Assembly: GCA_947462335.1 (NCBI GenBank)
Contig: OX381709.1
Coordinates: 69,184,609-69,248,608 of the forward strand
Source of the DNA: Harmothoe impar
Lineage: Eukaryota; Annelida; Polychaeta; Phyllodocida; Polynoidae
DNA length: 64,000 bases
Reading direction: 5' to 3'
The translations under genes were made by a program, and so were the position numbers. The first letter of the stretch is position 1; each line of letters opens with the position of its first letter. Under the pieces are notes generated by a model. It did not search any database. It was not told where the DNA came from and saw nothing but the letters and a program-made list of their open reading frames with translations. Below are positions 23,237 through 34,672 of the stretch, piece by piece.

Positions 23237-23789
23237 TTGGGGGGCCAGAGAGACCAAATGTTGATATTTAACTTTAGGTTGGTGTGGAGCCCAATAATCT
23301 GTCCGAGTGTTGTACTAGGGTATATTTAGGGTGCTGATTCCGAATCTGGCATGTTTAAAGTGATATTTGTGTCGCAACAAGGTCAAATTCAAGGTCAAAG
23401 GTCACGGTCTGATGTAAACATGAGACTGAAATGAGTACACACATCTTGAAACAAATACAAAAATATTAAAGGTGAAGCTTATTCATCTTACATATGTGAC
23501 TTGCATTTGTATTGGTGATGCTGTTGATGTAGTACCAGTACAAATGATTGCAAATAAAATAGAATGAACTATTTGCTTTAACTGCTATTACCCTGATTAA
23601 ACTAGTCCCATGCATTCTTATACCAAATTGGGACCTTTGACCTTGTATTTGACCTTGTTGCGACAAAGATATCACTTTACACATGGGCAGATTCGGAATC
23701 AGCACACTAAATATACCCTAGTACAACAGTCAGACAGATTATTGGTCACCACACCAACCCCCCTTCACATTTTTAGGCTGGCCCCCCAA
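23237..23789. mobile_element. 553-bp element with ~160-bp TIRs carrying DR1 hormone-receptor half sites
   Basis: The left arm starts TTGGGGGGCCAG and the right arm ends CTGGCCCCCCAA. Further matching blocks inward are GGTTGGTGTGG, CCAATAATCTGTC, TTGTACTAGGGTATATTTAG, GCTGATTCCGAATCTG and CGCAACAAGGTCAAAT. The left arm holds a perfect DR1, AGGTCAAAGGTCA (23392-23404); the right arm holds the near-identical inverted form. No transposase. About 300 bp upstream of the receptor ATG. Confidence 0.88.
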
Positions 23790-23814
23790 TTAATAGGTGA
23801 AAGTGTGCAGTTAG

Positions 23815-24078
23815 ACGGGGGAGGGGAGAGACAGAGGGACAGAAAATAGAAAATGACAGAGAGCAGGGACGAAGACAGACAGAAAGACACAGACAGAGAC
23901 AGATATAAAGACACAGACGGAAACAGACAGAAAGACACAGAAAGACACAGACAGAGACAGACAGAAAGACACAGACAGAGACAGACAGAAAGACACAGAC
24001 AGACAGAGGCAGCCAGACTTTGATGGAGACAGGGACAAAGAGAGATAGGCAGTGACAGAGTGAGAGGGAGCGAGAGTA
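23815..24078 (+). repeat. GACA/GACACAGA-rich tandem repeat
   Basis: Imperfect array of GACAGACAGAAAGACACAGA-type units; the complement reads as Ser/Val/Cys/Leu repeats. A looser GA-rich zone recurs at 24410-24720. Confidence 0.9.
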
Positions 24079-24727
24079 AAAATGGGAGGTACCCGCGGTA
24101 AGCAAAGAAATAAGCACAATTTAAAAAAAATAAGTCTAAAACTCCTTGTGAACTAAAATGTTTTCGTCAAGATGCTCTTCTGACCTGGCAGAGAATTCTT
24201 CTTTTTTCTGCCCTCCCATCCCCCAAAATATCCTCTTGCGAATAAGATCCCTACTACCTCTGAAGTCAGACCTGCTCTGAACTAGATCTGAGATTGAGGT
24301 CATTTCCGCGGGCCAGGAGGAGTGGATACCTGGCCTCGGTGGAATCTCGGGTCATCTCTGGGTGTGCCAGCATCTCCAAGAAAGAGGATCACGTGCAGGA
24401 TAGAGTGAAGGACGAGGGAAGGAGAGATAGCCGCCCACCTACACGGCCATATAGCTCACACAAACAGGCCCTTAACGTATTCTACACAGCATGCGGAAGG
24501 GAGAGATATGAGATGAGAGGGAGATACACGGAGGAGATACAGTGAGTGGGGGACAGGGGGACGTGGGAAGTAAACACAGGGACTAAACTGGCCATCGACA
24601 AGCGGACAAAGGAAGATAGATGTAGTTCTCAGTAGAGACAAGAGAGAGGCAGAACCAGATATCATAATAAGGACAGACATACAGAGACAATGAGTGAGAG
24701 AGACAAGGAGACAGAGATAAAATGGGC

Positions 24728-24865
24728 TGCAATAAGACTGATGCATGAATGCAGCCCTGGCAAGTATATAGTCTGTAGTCTAATCATATACATAATGCCG
24801 ACCCAGTAGTATAGACTGATGTGTAAATACAGTGCTGGCAGGGGACTCACCAAGGCCACATCGCC
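24728..24865. repeat. GCATCATG hairpin repeat, diverged copy
   Basis: Contains GGCTGCAATAAGACTGATGC, ATGAATGCAGCCCTGGCAAG and CAGTGCTGGCAGGGGACTCACC. It follows the GA-rich tract. Confidence 0.6.
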
Positions 24866-26140
24866 TCATCAGATATATATGAAGACAAAGGCCATAGCAA
24901 CTTGAGCCCGTAAGACTAACAACCACAATGCGATTTAGTATGGGAGCTCACTCCGATTTGGCAATCTGTGTCTTCTAAATCGCAAAAGATGTAACCACAA
25001 GAGTTGGTATAACTGCAAAGAATATGTTACAAATCGAGCTCAAACTAAAATCTGAATTTTGAAATAGTTTCCCGTGTTCAACGGAAAAATCTCTTAGATA
25101 CTTTTCTCACAAATATCATATATATTATATGTTCATAATTAGCCCTATACAATGTATTGAAATTGATTGAAGTTGTTTATCAATAGATACAACCTAAATA
25201 CAACATTTAATTCCCCCATACAAGTAAAGTCAATTCAGCCAAATCAGTGGGATTTGGAAATTTGCAAAGGTATGTTAAAATTGGAGTGTTGCCAGGCAAG
25301 GCTCCCAATAGCCTCATTTTGCAGGGGGGTTGGAGCGGTGAATGGGTGAGACGTTGCAGTATTTGGTACAGTGTCCATCTTATCTGCCCTTTTACCTGCT
25401 AGGTTGTGACCACCTCCTCCAATTCACAGTAAACAAACAAAGAGGCATTCCTGTCTGAGTTAGTGTGTTCAGTAAACCTAGAAGGCCTCCTGCTAAACGC
25501 ATCAAGGCCTGTCCCACCTGAGCAGCTCAGAGCTTTATCGGCAAAGTTATAGACATAGTGGTTAGCCACAGGGGGAACGGAAGGAGCTGAGCAGTACACG
25601 TCTTTATGTCGATACAGCAGTCTCAATCTAAAGGCCTCAGAGTAAAATATTTAAGGAAGGCTGTGAGATGATTGAATGTGATGCTTCATACGTCATTTAG
25701 CACCAAATAAGTAGCACAGTAAACTCAGACGTTGAGTTTGATTATTTTATATGGTTTCATCGCAAACAAGGGCGCTTTTAAGCAAAAATCAAAGGAATGA
25801 ACAATCATGATAGGTTAGTATAATCTCTCATTTTCGGTCATGTGACATGTTCTATGAGTGTCATGTCATATCCGATAACACAATCAAATATACATTTACC
25901 ATTAGTGATCTGATAAGCTATGCCTATCTTAAACGTGCACTCCGTGAGTATCCAGTATCATCACTTGTTGGGCACCAGGGGGCATTTGGCTCGCCCCGTG
26001 AAATACGACCAGTGCCAAACTTGTGAAGAATGAGGAAATTAGGATACACTGTGGCTGTGTACTTGTACCTACTATATATGCTGCTACAGGAACGCTAGGT
26101 CCATTTACGTAACACCCGGGGTATGTATTGTATTGATCTG
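24866..26140. other. Noncoding, nothing recognised
   Basis: AT-rich. An open minus-strand frame at 25399-25626 has mixed composition but no splice context or motif. Confidence 0.35.
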
Positions 26141-26332
26141 CACTGTAAGAAGTTGGTTGCCATTTTTGTTGGTGTACAGTAGATTCTACTCTAGGTGTAC
26201 AGTTTATTGTGGGTAAAGAGTAGAATCTACTGTAAATTTACAGTAGATTCTACTGTAAATCCATTCTACAGTAGATTCTACTGTAGATCTACAGTAGATT
26301 CTACTGTGTACCTGCACTAACTATTTACAGTG
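26141..26332. mobile_element. 192-bp hAT-like MITE with TACAGTAGATTCTACTGTA palindromes
   Basis: Ends are CACTGTAAGAAGTT and the complement of CACTGTAAATAGTT. The interior has about five copies of ACAGTAGATTCTACTGT, itself an inverted repeat, so the whole element can fold. CACTGTAA-type ends are common in hAT nonautonomous elements, but no 8-bp target duplication is seen. Confidence 0.75.
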
Positions 26333-26839
26333 TGGCCATAACCATTGATCTCCATCATTACCACGCTCGTTACTATGTTTCTGTGCGTCACGTGTAGAAT
26401 AGGTGAACCCGGCATGGACATAGTTATACTGAACTCGCGCAGAATGGATGTGCAAGTCAATTCGGCAGTATCTCACTAGCATTCCACAATTGTATATGTT
26501 TAATAATCCCATTTGTCACACAGGGTGCTCTTTTAGAACACGTCACGATTTTGTGGGCATAGTATAGCATAGTATGGCGCAATTACTGTGAAGTGGAAAA
26601 AGCACCGCACATATAGGTTGCTCCACATAATTATGCTGTTATAGGATACAACCACCATGTTTCTCGTGTTGCCCGGCTGGCCAGCCCATCAACCACCCAC
26701 CCTCCTCCCAACCCCCACATACCTGCTATAATCCCCTTATCCATCGCCATCTCCTCGCCCCCATGTTCGCTGTGCACTGTTTGCCCCTTTTTGGGTAAAA
26801 ATCGATACACTTTTGTTATTCTATTCAATGTAAGCAAAT

Positions 26840-27260
26840 CGAGTTTGCCAGGCGGGAAAAAAGGGGCTTGCAGCCCACGCGAGCAGCCTTGAGCGCGTCT
26901 TGGAGCTGCTCGTGCGCTGACAAAAAGCCCACTGGCGCCGTTAAGCCCTCAGATGAGGCTCCGGGGTGGAGCCCGGTTATGGCTCGTTGCTGGCTGGTAT
27001 GCCTGACGCCACAGGCCCCCAACCCTGTAACTTAGTTTGCCTCCATCAAGGCTTTGAGCCAGCGCCTGAAAACGGCCTGGGCTGCTCCTCGTACTTAGTT
27101 AAATAGAGGGAGCAGCTCTTGGAGGGTCAGCCAATACCAACCGAGCAGGTCCGGGGTGGGGAGCAGCTCGGGCTGGGAGGCATTCAAAGAAGAGTAAAGC
27201 AGGCGAGTTAACCGGTCATGCCTCGAATACCACCAGATCGATCTTCGGCCGTATAGTGGT
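26840..27260. other. GC-rich noncoding block
   Basis: Clearly richer in G+C than its neighbours, with repeated GGAGCAGCTC / GAGCTGCTC words on both strands, which gives local inverted-repeat potential. No gene or RNA fold that I can name. Confidence 0.35.
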
Positions 27261-27352
27261 GGTGAGGTGGTGGTGAGAGGGGGAAAAGAAGAAGATGCAT
27301 TTGGATGTCTGAGCAGATAAAGTGAGCAACTTGGAGCTACTCAAGCCTAGCC

Positions 27353-27508
27353 CTTTAACAGCCGCATAGTGCTCTCACACAGTTGGCCTTTATAGTCCTG
27401 ATGCATGACGTCAGTTACTCACCAGTGCTGTACTCAAGCACCATGTCAACCTTATGGGATTGATACACTCCGTTAGGATCGTCATGATGCATGAGTGCAG
27501 CCTTAGAC
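27353..27508. repeat. GCATCATG hairpin repeat, left part
   Basis: CTTTAACAGCCGCATAGTG, CCTGATGCATGACG, AGTTACTCACCAGTGCTG, TTGATACACTCCG and GTCATGATGCATGAGTGCAG. The last arm is continued in inverse orientation at 27735-27770, on the far side of a 222-bp insertion. Confidence 0.75.
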
Positions 27509-27510
27509 TA

Positions 27511-27732
27511 CCGTAAAACCTCGCGTATAAGCATAACTCGCGTATTAGCCGCACCCCTAACTTTGGGAAATCCTATAAGCCTAATATGGTATTTGAAAAT
27601 CGTTAATTTAGTACTATACTATACGTATAAAAACTCTCGTATAAGCCGCACCCCATATAGGCATGTTTGGTATCAAAAGAAAGCTGGCTTTGACTCGCGT
27701 ACAAGCCGCGGCTTCTACGCGAGGTTTTACGG
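27511..27732. mobile_element. 222-bp MITE, CCGTAAAACCTCGCGTA ends, copy 1
   Basis: TIR CCGTAAAACCTCGCGTA at the left, TACGCGAGGTTTTACGG region at the right, flanked by TA (27509-27510, 27733-27734). The interior repeats GTATAAGCCGCACCCC-like words. It sits between the two arms of a GCATCATG hairpin. Same length as the copy at 61079-61300. TA duplication suggests a Tc1/mariner-type mover. Confidence 0.9.
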
Positions 27733-27734
27733 TA

Positions 27735-29070
27735 GCCAGGGCTGCACTCATGCATCATGACGACAAAGGCATAGCACAACAGAGCACTATACAGCTATAC
27801 TAGCTAGAAGAGCAGTTGATAGAGGCCTAACAGCCGGGGCCGCGCTCACCAGGGCAGGCCTTGCTATATACTCCCTGACAACTTGTCGGTTTGTTGCGGC
27901 AAGGATCTGGATCGCCTAAGTGTGGTTCTTTTTATCTCTGTATAAGAACAGGGTGTTGATACAAACTTCTCCCCCACCCCTCACGCCGACCGGCCCAGCA
28001 GACACAGGTAGGCATGGTTTAGTCAGTGTGCTACAAACTGGTTCCCGACTCGTGTTTTATGGGTGTACTTTACATGCGGAAGGAGAAGTCAGGATATGGA
28101 CAATTAGCTGTGTGTCAGTGTTATCTCTTACTGTAGGGCCTTGGTATAGAAGCCCATGGTGTAGGGCTGGAGCTGCTGCGGGCTAAGGCGTTAGATGTTG
28201 GTATATGGGCGGCAAAGCATCAATTCAGAAAAACATCTGCGCTTTAGCACTAAATAGTCTAAGTATTGTGACAGTTTGATGTGATATCAGCTCCACTGTA
28301 TTTCTCTTTCAATCCAAACAGCAATAATGGTCCACCAACCCGGTGCAGCAATGCAGTAACTTTACAAGGCTAGCGCTTCGTTGGTCTAGCATGCCTTACT
28401 TTGTAGGGTCGGTACAATGTATGGTTGCAACACTGCATGGGGAATAACTCGCGAGGGCTGTATCCATACATAATATGTGTGGTACAATTAATTATGCAAG
28501 TATTGTATAAAGACTAAGTGCATAAGGAACAGTGACTGGGTTAGGGTAGCAAGTCCCCCTCCCCATGTCCAACTCCTGGCTATCCGGTGGCACTTCCTGT
28601 CACTGCCTGGCAACTCATCTCCTTGGTGACCACACCACGACAAACATTAATCCTCTACCTTCTGACCCACATCAGCCAACTCCACTATATCCCTAAGAAT
28701 TGGTATATAACATTTTTTTCTTTGTCTGTCGCAATAAAATTAGGGCATTAGCCCAGCCACAGACATTGAAGGTCAAATACATGTATAAGTGTCGATCTCT
28801 CCTTTTTTAACATGTACATTTATATATTTTTTTCTTCTTCTTGTGAGTCCTGATATAATAGGGTTGATAATGATACTCACCAAGAGTTGACATGATGGCA
28901 AAGGACACAATATATAATATCGAAGTGGTCCTGAAAGGGTTAACTGTTGAAATACCGGTCGAAATCCTAAGTGAGGCCATTCCCTTTCCTAATCTCGTTT
29001 TGACATACTTGTGTTTGCCTTTTAACTTCCCTGTTCCTACAGAAGAAGTGCCACGGAGTGATTTAAATGT
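27735..29070. other. Right hairpin arm, then noncoding DNA
   Basis: 27735-27770 is the inverted right arm (GGGCTGCACTCATGCATCAT) of the preceding repeat. Beyond it no exon or repeat was recognised. Confidence 0.4.
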
Positions 29071-29074
29071 ATTT

Positions 29075-29225
29075 TTGTCATCTTGATGCATATGTGCGGT
29101 CATGGTGAGTAACTCGCCATGACTGCACGAATGCCAACCTCCGGAGCTGATACACTCCCGAAGAGCCAAGCGAGTTACACACTACATGATACTTGAGGCA
29201 GTATGCTTACTTTAAAGGGTTAATC
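29075..29225. repeat. GCATCATG hairpin repeat copy
   Basis: Core hairpin GTCATGGTGAGTAACTCGCC and CATGACTGCA, then GCTGATACACTCCCGAAGAG, ending AAAGGGTTAA. The final TTAA fits the ends seen in other copies. Confidence 0.75.
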
Positions 29226-29579
29226 TTTAATCCACTTAGGCAAAAACAGTCGTTTCTTTAACCCACATAAGTCATATTAAACAAAATGATCAGACCAAAG
29301 TCATTCTTGACCATATTCCAGTACTGATGTCCATGGTGGATACGATTATTTGCAATGATCTAGTATATGTGGGAGCTCAAAGGGGAAGTTCGTAGCAACG
29401 TATTCCAGGTATTCCCTTCGTATAAAAACAACTTAAACAATTCCAACCTAATTCCTCGGGTAGACTCCCCATTTTGTGACATGAAACACACTTTTTACTG
29501 GCGGCCTAATGGGTGCTCCACTGTGACACCATAATTAGGACACATGTCTTTCTTAAATCTTTGACTTAATGTCTTTTAA

Positions 29580-29815
29580 TCCTTTAAGGCTAGCATTATG
29601 CCTCAAGAGTTCATGTTCATGTGTCGTCATGATGCACCCCTGTAGCCCCCGAGCGAGCAACTCACGGCCACTGCGTCTGTGCATCATGTCGATTCACAGG
29701 GTCGGTATGATGCATTAATGCAACACTGGCGAGTTACTCCCCAGGACTGTAGTCATTTATCTGGACGACCAATTGGCACTGTGCATTCAAGCATTCTACC
29801 CCTAGAGGGCTAAAT
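29580..29815. repeat. GCATCATG hairpin repeat, long copy
   Basis: Starts CCTTTAAGGCTAGCATTATG and holds two successive hairpins with GTCATGATGCACC and GGTATGATGCATTAATGCA arms around GAGCAACTC and GGCGAGTTACTCC centres. Ends TAGAGGGCTAAA. Confidence 0.75.
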
Positions 29816-31140
29816 CCTTGATAGTCTGTGACTTTAACGAGGTGCAAAGCTATTAGACACTACAAAGGTCATACCTGGCTGCCTGGGTCACGTGATCCGT
29901 CAGGGACGTTTACCCCCCGATGTTCTATTTAGATAGGTGCGCGTGTTCCCTAACACACACCATTATAGAGATAAGATAGCTACCTTTCCTATACTGTGTT
30001 CTACAACTAGATATTCCTTAAACAAAAATCATATTATCTGTATTTCTTTTTGGTGTGACATTTCATGGTATTTAGATCTGTGCATGTGTTTCAAAAGTTA
30101 AGCTAATGTAGTATATTTAAGGTCCACACTCTTGTTGGGGTGTTGCTCACATATATATGTAAACCTCTTTCCTGACTAAATCCCTCCACCCGTAAGGATA
30201 TCTCGGGGGATATCTACTTCCACTTGGTCTTCTTGAATACTAGTAATGTGTTTTAAATTCTGAACTGTATCTAATCTATCCATCTATCATAGACTATGAT
30301 ATGTATGCGAGACATGCATATATTTGATATAAAAATATATGAATTCCCTCGCCTTGGATGTTGACAAATACATCCAACTGAGAGGCGCAGACAGGAACAA
30401 TTTAGTTCATCTCATCTCTCACTGATTTAATTAGGCATACTAATTAGCCATAAGCGGTCGAGTGTAGCCTAGAGCTACTGTCCTTAATAGCTTAACAGTT
30501 CAGGCAAACACATCGCAGATAGAGGCGTAAAGTAATCCCTTATTTACCTCTGTGTTCAGTGTTTGGTAATTACGAACTTAGTAGAGAAAGCTCGATTCAG
30601 GTAGTCTTTCATCTTTCTGTGTCGAACAGAGGACAGAAGCTCAACGTGAAGCAATCGAACTAATTAAATTGACAACTTTTAGTATTAATTAGCTGTAATG
30701 TGTTTATGCCTACCTTCAGTGCGTTTCTCAGTGTTTCTAGTCTGTAATTAATGAATGAAAGGGGAAATTGGACTGAACTTGAATCATTTTAATGGGCCGG
30801 CGTGTTGAGACTAGGACTTGAAATGGACTCCCTTTCTCCCTAAATGACACCATACCTGTCGACCTTGGCACCCATCCACAGGCCCTGAACATTAAGATTA
30901 AGAGATAAGAGAAAGACACATTTAAAGGTAGCAATGTTTTATATCTTTGGCCCACCACCTATGTCACATGTATATAGGCCACAAACGTAAGCGTCACTAT
31001 GTAAAATCATTACTTCCCCCCTGCATCCCTACACCCAACACCACACACATCATCTTATTTTGTTTTCCCCTTTAGCTGTTTAGGATGGGGGGGGGGGGGA
31101 TTTAAAAAAATGACAAAAAGGATTTAAAAGAAAGTGATAA
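29816..31140. other. Noncoding, nothing recognised
   Basis: AT-rich, with a G12 run near 31088. A minus-strand open frame at 30737-30958 shows no motif. Confidence 0.35.
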
Positions 31141-31149
31141 TTTCAGGTG

Positions 31150-31390
31150 CGGCCCGACCCCCTGCATGGAGGTGCCTATATATGGGTACCTACAATTTTG
31201 ACCATGTCGCTGTGTCGATTTTTAGCAGAAGAACTGTGTCATCGTGTCGTTTTTTAGCTATATAAGAACTTAGAGAAAAATCCCTGCGGGTCGATTTTTA
31301 TGCCTAATCTTGCAGTGTCTGTCTATTTTTAAAAGGGCCTAAAACGTCCATGTCGCCGTGTCGCGCGTGTCGATTTTTACCCATGTAGAG
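31150..31390 (+). repeat. TGTCG-rich degenerate tandem, copy 1
   Basis: Four to six degenerate units of 'CATGTCGCTGTGTCGATTTT' type, separated by 25-60 bases. The same motif array occurs at 39955-40150 inside a transposon. Confidence 0.65.
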
Positions 31391-31414
31391 GCACATGGAG
31401 TGCATGTGTGTGTA

Positions 31415-31532
31415 TTCATGATGCATGCATGAAGCCCTGGTGAATCTTAATCATGTCAGGACTGTATGAATGAATCCTGACCAGCATACCAACCTGACGG
31501 GGCTGATACACTCCCGTCCTCAAAGGGTTAAG
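31415..31532. repeat. GCATCATG hairpin repeat copy
   Basis: CATGATGCATGCATGAAGCC, TGGTGAATCTTAATCATGTC, GGGGCTGATACACTCCCG, and a terminal CAAAGGGTTAA. Confidence 0.75.
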
Positions 31533-31589
31533 ACGTACCACAATTATAGATAAAGACAAGTCGATGTAAATTCCAAAATCCGTTCTCAC

Positions 31590-31880
31590 CTTTACCTGCT
31601 CCTAATCAAGCTGCAAAGTACCTTCCCACTGCCATGTGAGGAGTGCGTGCTGTACCGTGTGAGGTGAGGCTGTAGCAGGGTAAGTCCAAGAAGGCTGTAT
31701 GTATGTCCCGTACCGCAGCAGCTCCTGACGTGATGTGCTCCCGGCCGTGCGTTGACGCTAACTAAAGCCTCAAGCCGCGCGAGGAACACCCGCGCTGTCA
31801 TGGTTCCAGCGTTCGCCGTCAGTTTGTGGCGGCGCTGCAGCCTGCTAGTGCACTATGGATGCGCCGGGAACTCAAGGGAG
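31590..31880 (-). promoter_or_regulatory. CpG-rich patch, possible promoter or 5' exon
   Basis: Local rise in CpG (GCCGCGCGAGGAACACCCGC, CGCCGTCAGTTTGTGGCGG) in AT-rich surroundings. It lies 8.6 kb upstream of the receptor ATG on the same strand. It could be a distal noncoding exon or start region of the receptor, or of another gene. No motif proves this. Confidence 0.25.
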
Positions 31881-31941
31881 TGCACGTGAATGGTCTCAAA
31901 CCAATCCAACTCATTACATCACGTTTCTCTGGGTGAGATTG

Positions 31942-32174
31942 CACTCAAAAAATAAACTTGTCTCCAGACTCTTCAAAGTGATGGTTATAAAATAAACAAG
32001 TCAAAAACTTGTCTAAGCTACAAGAAAGCGGGTCTTCTACCAACTTGGCATGTGCCAGCCCAAAACCTGACATTTGCCAGCTCCAGATTCTATTTGTGGG
32101 ATGGTAACCTGATAGGTTAGACAACTTTTGATAGTCACTTCGACGAGTCTGGTGACAAGTTTACTTTTTCAGTG
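31942..32174. mobile_element. 233-bp MITE with hAT-like ends
   Basis: The left arm CACTCAAAAAATAAACTTGT and the inverted right arm CACTGAAAAAGTAAACTTGT continue together into CCAGACTC (~30 bp). Interior noncoding with a second AACTTGTC word. No clean 8-bp duplication. Confidence 0.85.
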
Positions 32175-32444
32175 TGGGTTTCATAAGTCCGAGGCACCTG
32201 AAGGCATTGTTACTGTTAGTGAGAAATGAGCTGAACCATTTTACCTGTACGCAGTAAATGCCTAGGTCGTCTCCCAACGGACAAGAGATGAACCTTCGCA
32301 CTTGCCAAATATCGCATGCTAGGATGTCCAATCAAACGGTTTCCTGGATGGAAAATAAGATGTCAATGGACGATATGAAACACACACCCCCTGCCCAGCA
32401 GCCTAGGACTGTTATATAAAAAATGGAGTTTAAAAGGAGTTTAA

Positions 32445-33014
32445 CTCTTCCTTTACCATGCTCCACATAAGGACACCCCTCCCAAGACCAACTTTTTTCA
32501 AATAAAATTCAAATGGGATATTGTCATCTAGGGTATGGAGATAAAGCCCTATCTGAAATTAAATATGGCTTATTCTAATGTATATGTTGCCATTGAACCT
32601 TACATTTAGGCCAGAATGCATTAAAATAGACCTAAACCTTTGGTATCATCCTTTTCAGCATGAAAAATTGGATAAATCCATTTTTCACTCATAAAACAGT
32701 ATTGTTTGACATTTTTCACGATTTTTGCCTTAGATATTGCTCAAATCATATTGAAAATGAGTTAAATATCATCCAAGTTGAGATGCTCAGCATTTCCAGA
32801 ATATTGAATCTATGTACAAACCGATTAAGACATGCAGAGACAATATGTCATAGGCTACTGTCAGAAAAAATCATGGTTTTTTCCAATTTTTAAGCAAACC
32901 ACATGGGGTCAAAAATCGACCAAAATCGGCCGAAAATCGGCGAGTAGCTCGCAATAATGCGTGTATGGTCCTGTACTGTAAACTCGCAATAATCCGTGTA
33001 CGGTAAAGGAAGAG
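32445..33014. mobile_element. 570-bp TTAA-flanked element (piggyBac-like ends)
   Basis: TIR CTCTTCCTTTACC at both ends, directly flanked by TTAA at 32441-32444 and 33015-33018, the target used by piggyBac transposons. A 77-codon plus frame inside (32660-32893) has no recognisable transposase motif. Near the right end the words AAAATCGGCC and ACTCGCAATAAT.CGTGTA recur. Confidence 0.85.
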
Positions 33015-33018
33015 TTAA

Positions 33019-34505
33019 ACACTTTGCTCTACATATTTCTGTCCCGTATTTGAACACATATTATATACCTAAACGATTAGGTTGATAATTAGCCTTTATG
33101 TTCTAGAGTCCTGAAAATGGAAGAATGCCTTTTTTCACTAGCTTTTCCTGTGCAAAGTAACATTTTTGAGGGGCATATCATGTCAATTTGTGTGCCAATA
33201 GATGTTATACCAAGGTAATTTCCCACTTCTCACTCTAAGTTTAAACTTCTAAACTTCTAATTCCTCATTCATCCATTTATTTCCCATGTCTCGGACAGTT
33301 TTGGTAGTGAGAGGACATCTACTATCTAGATAACATTCAATGTGACTCTGGATAAAATCCCAAGCCTCACTAGGGTCATCCAGACCATAGAAGTCAGCCC
33401 AGTCTGCCTCTCCCAACCATTGCACTGGTCTTAGTTCATAGGTCTGACTCCTTTTCTGAAGGGGATTTAGGCATTGAAAAATAGTTATAGATATTCGATC
33501 CCTTTTAATTGTACCATGTCAGGTAATGGACCTTCAATCAATATAATACTATTTACAGCTTGATTAAGGATGGGGGATTTAGATACCATTGGGAAAAATG
33601 CCCATTGCAGTTTTGCACAGTTTGAGAAGCTACTTATAGATCTACCTATCTACCAGGCACATACTGTCAAGTCGCTACCAGATTGTCAAGACTGTCAAGA
33701 ATGGCATATTGCTCTGCAGTCGACACCAAAATAGCCTTACCTGCCTATCTCAGTGAGTTATTCGAACACACAGTTAAAGGCCCAGCGCCCCTATATATAG
33801 GGCTGAGTACCTGTCCCGACTGCACTCTGACTGTTACTGGACGTGCAGTAAGATCTGCGGGTTTAAATACCACAGCCAAAGGTTTTGAACAAAATGATTA
33901 GACTGGAATATATTCCTCAGCAAACATACTGAATGATACTTTGATTGATACTTTGATTAATATTGCATACATATAATTATGGAGACCGTGGTATTTTAAC
34001 AAAAGTAGTGAATCCCCCAAAATTGAATTCATCAATGTATGCTTTAAACATTTAACACAAGGAAACACTCCTATCAAAGCTTGTATGGTCCCCGTTGCTA
34101 AGGAAAAGAGTGCATGTGTGAGATGGGCAGGGGGTAGGCCTACTCATGGTACTGCCAGTGCCACCCACTACCCTCAGCCTACAGGATCAATTACCCACTA
34201 CACGACATCACATATTGTGGAGTGAGGAGGAGTGAGGTGTGTGTAGATGAGTGGGGGAGTTCATAAGTTGTTTATGATAGCGAAATAGCCATTTAAAAAA
34301 CCCTTGATTTGGTCTTTGATAAACAGTTCTCATCGCCCACACATATTCCTTAGTATTCCCAATCCTAGAATACGATCTCAGGGCTAGCCATATACGGAGC
34401 AAATAGTTGACTGTGTTCTCAATGTCATTTTCTGGCTACCTATACGCCCAATAACCCATCATAACCAATACTGAATAACCAATGGGTTGCATCTTAGTAT
34501 TTTCA
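33019..34505. other. Noncoding, nothing recognised
   Basis: No inverted-repeat ends, arrays or splice-bounded frames that I could support. Confidence 0.35.
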
Positions 34506-34509
34506 TGTT

Positions 34510-34672
34510 TAGGAGTACAATGTATTAGGGTTAGTCTTTTTGGCTAAGGCACTCGTCATATTTTCCTTGTATTTTCGTCATTTTGACTTATAAATGTAAA
34601 TCCCCCTTTGACTGACCTGGGATAGTCACTACTGGCTAACCTCTTCAACCTATAGATTGTCAGAGTAATATG
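34510..34672 (+). repeat. Dispersed repeat, 'GACGAACCTGGGATAG' family, copy 2
   Basis: Words TAGTCTTTTTGGCTAAGGCA, CGTCATTTTGACTTATAAA, GACTGACCTGGGATAGTCAC, CTACTGGCTAACCTCTT and TATAGATTGTCAG follow the order seen at 10530-10765. Confidence 0.65.

Noticed and set aside
32660..32893. piggyBac transposase fragment
   Set aside because: The 77-codon frame lies between TTAA-type ends but shows none of the DDD-domain motifs I would expect.
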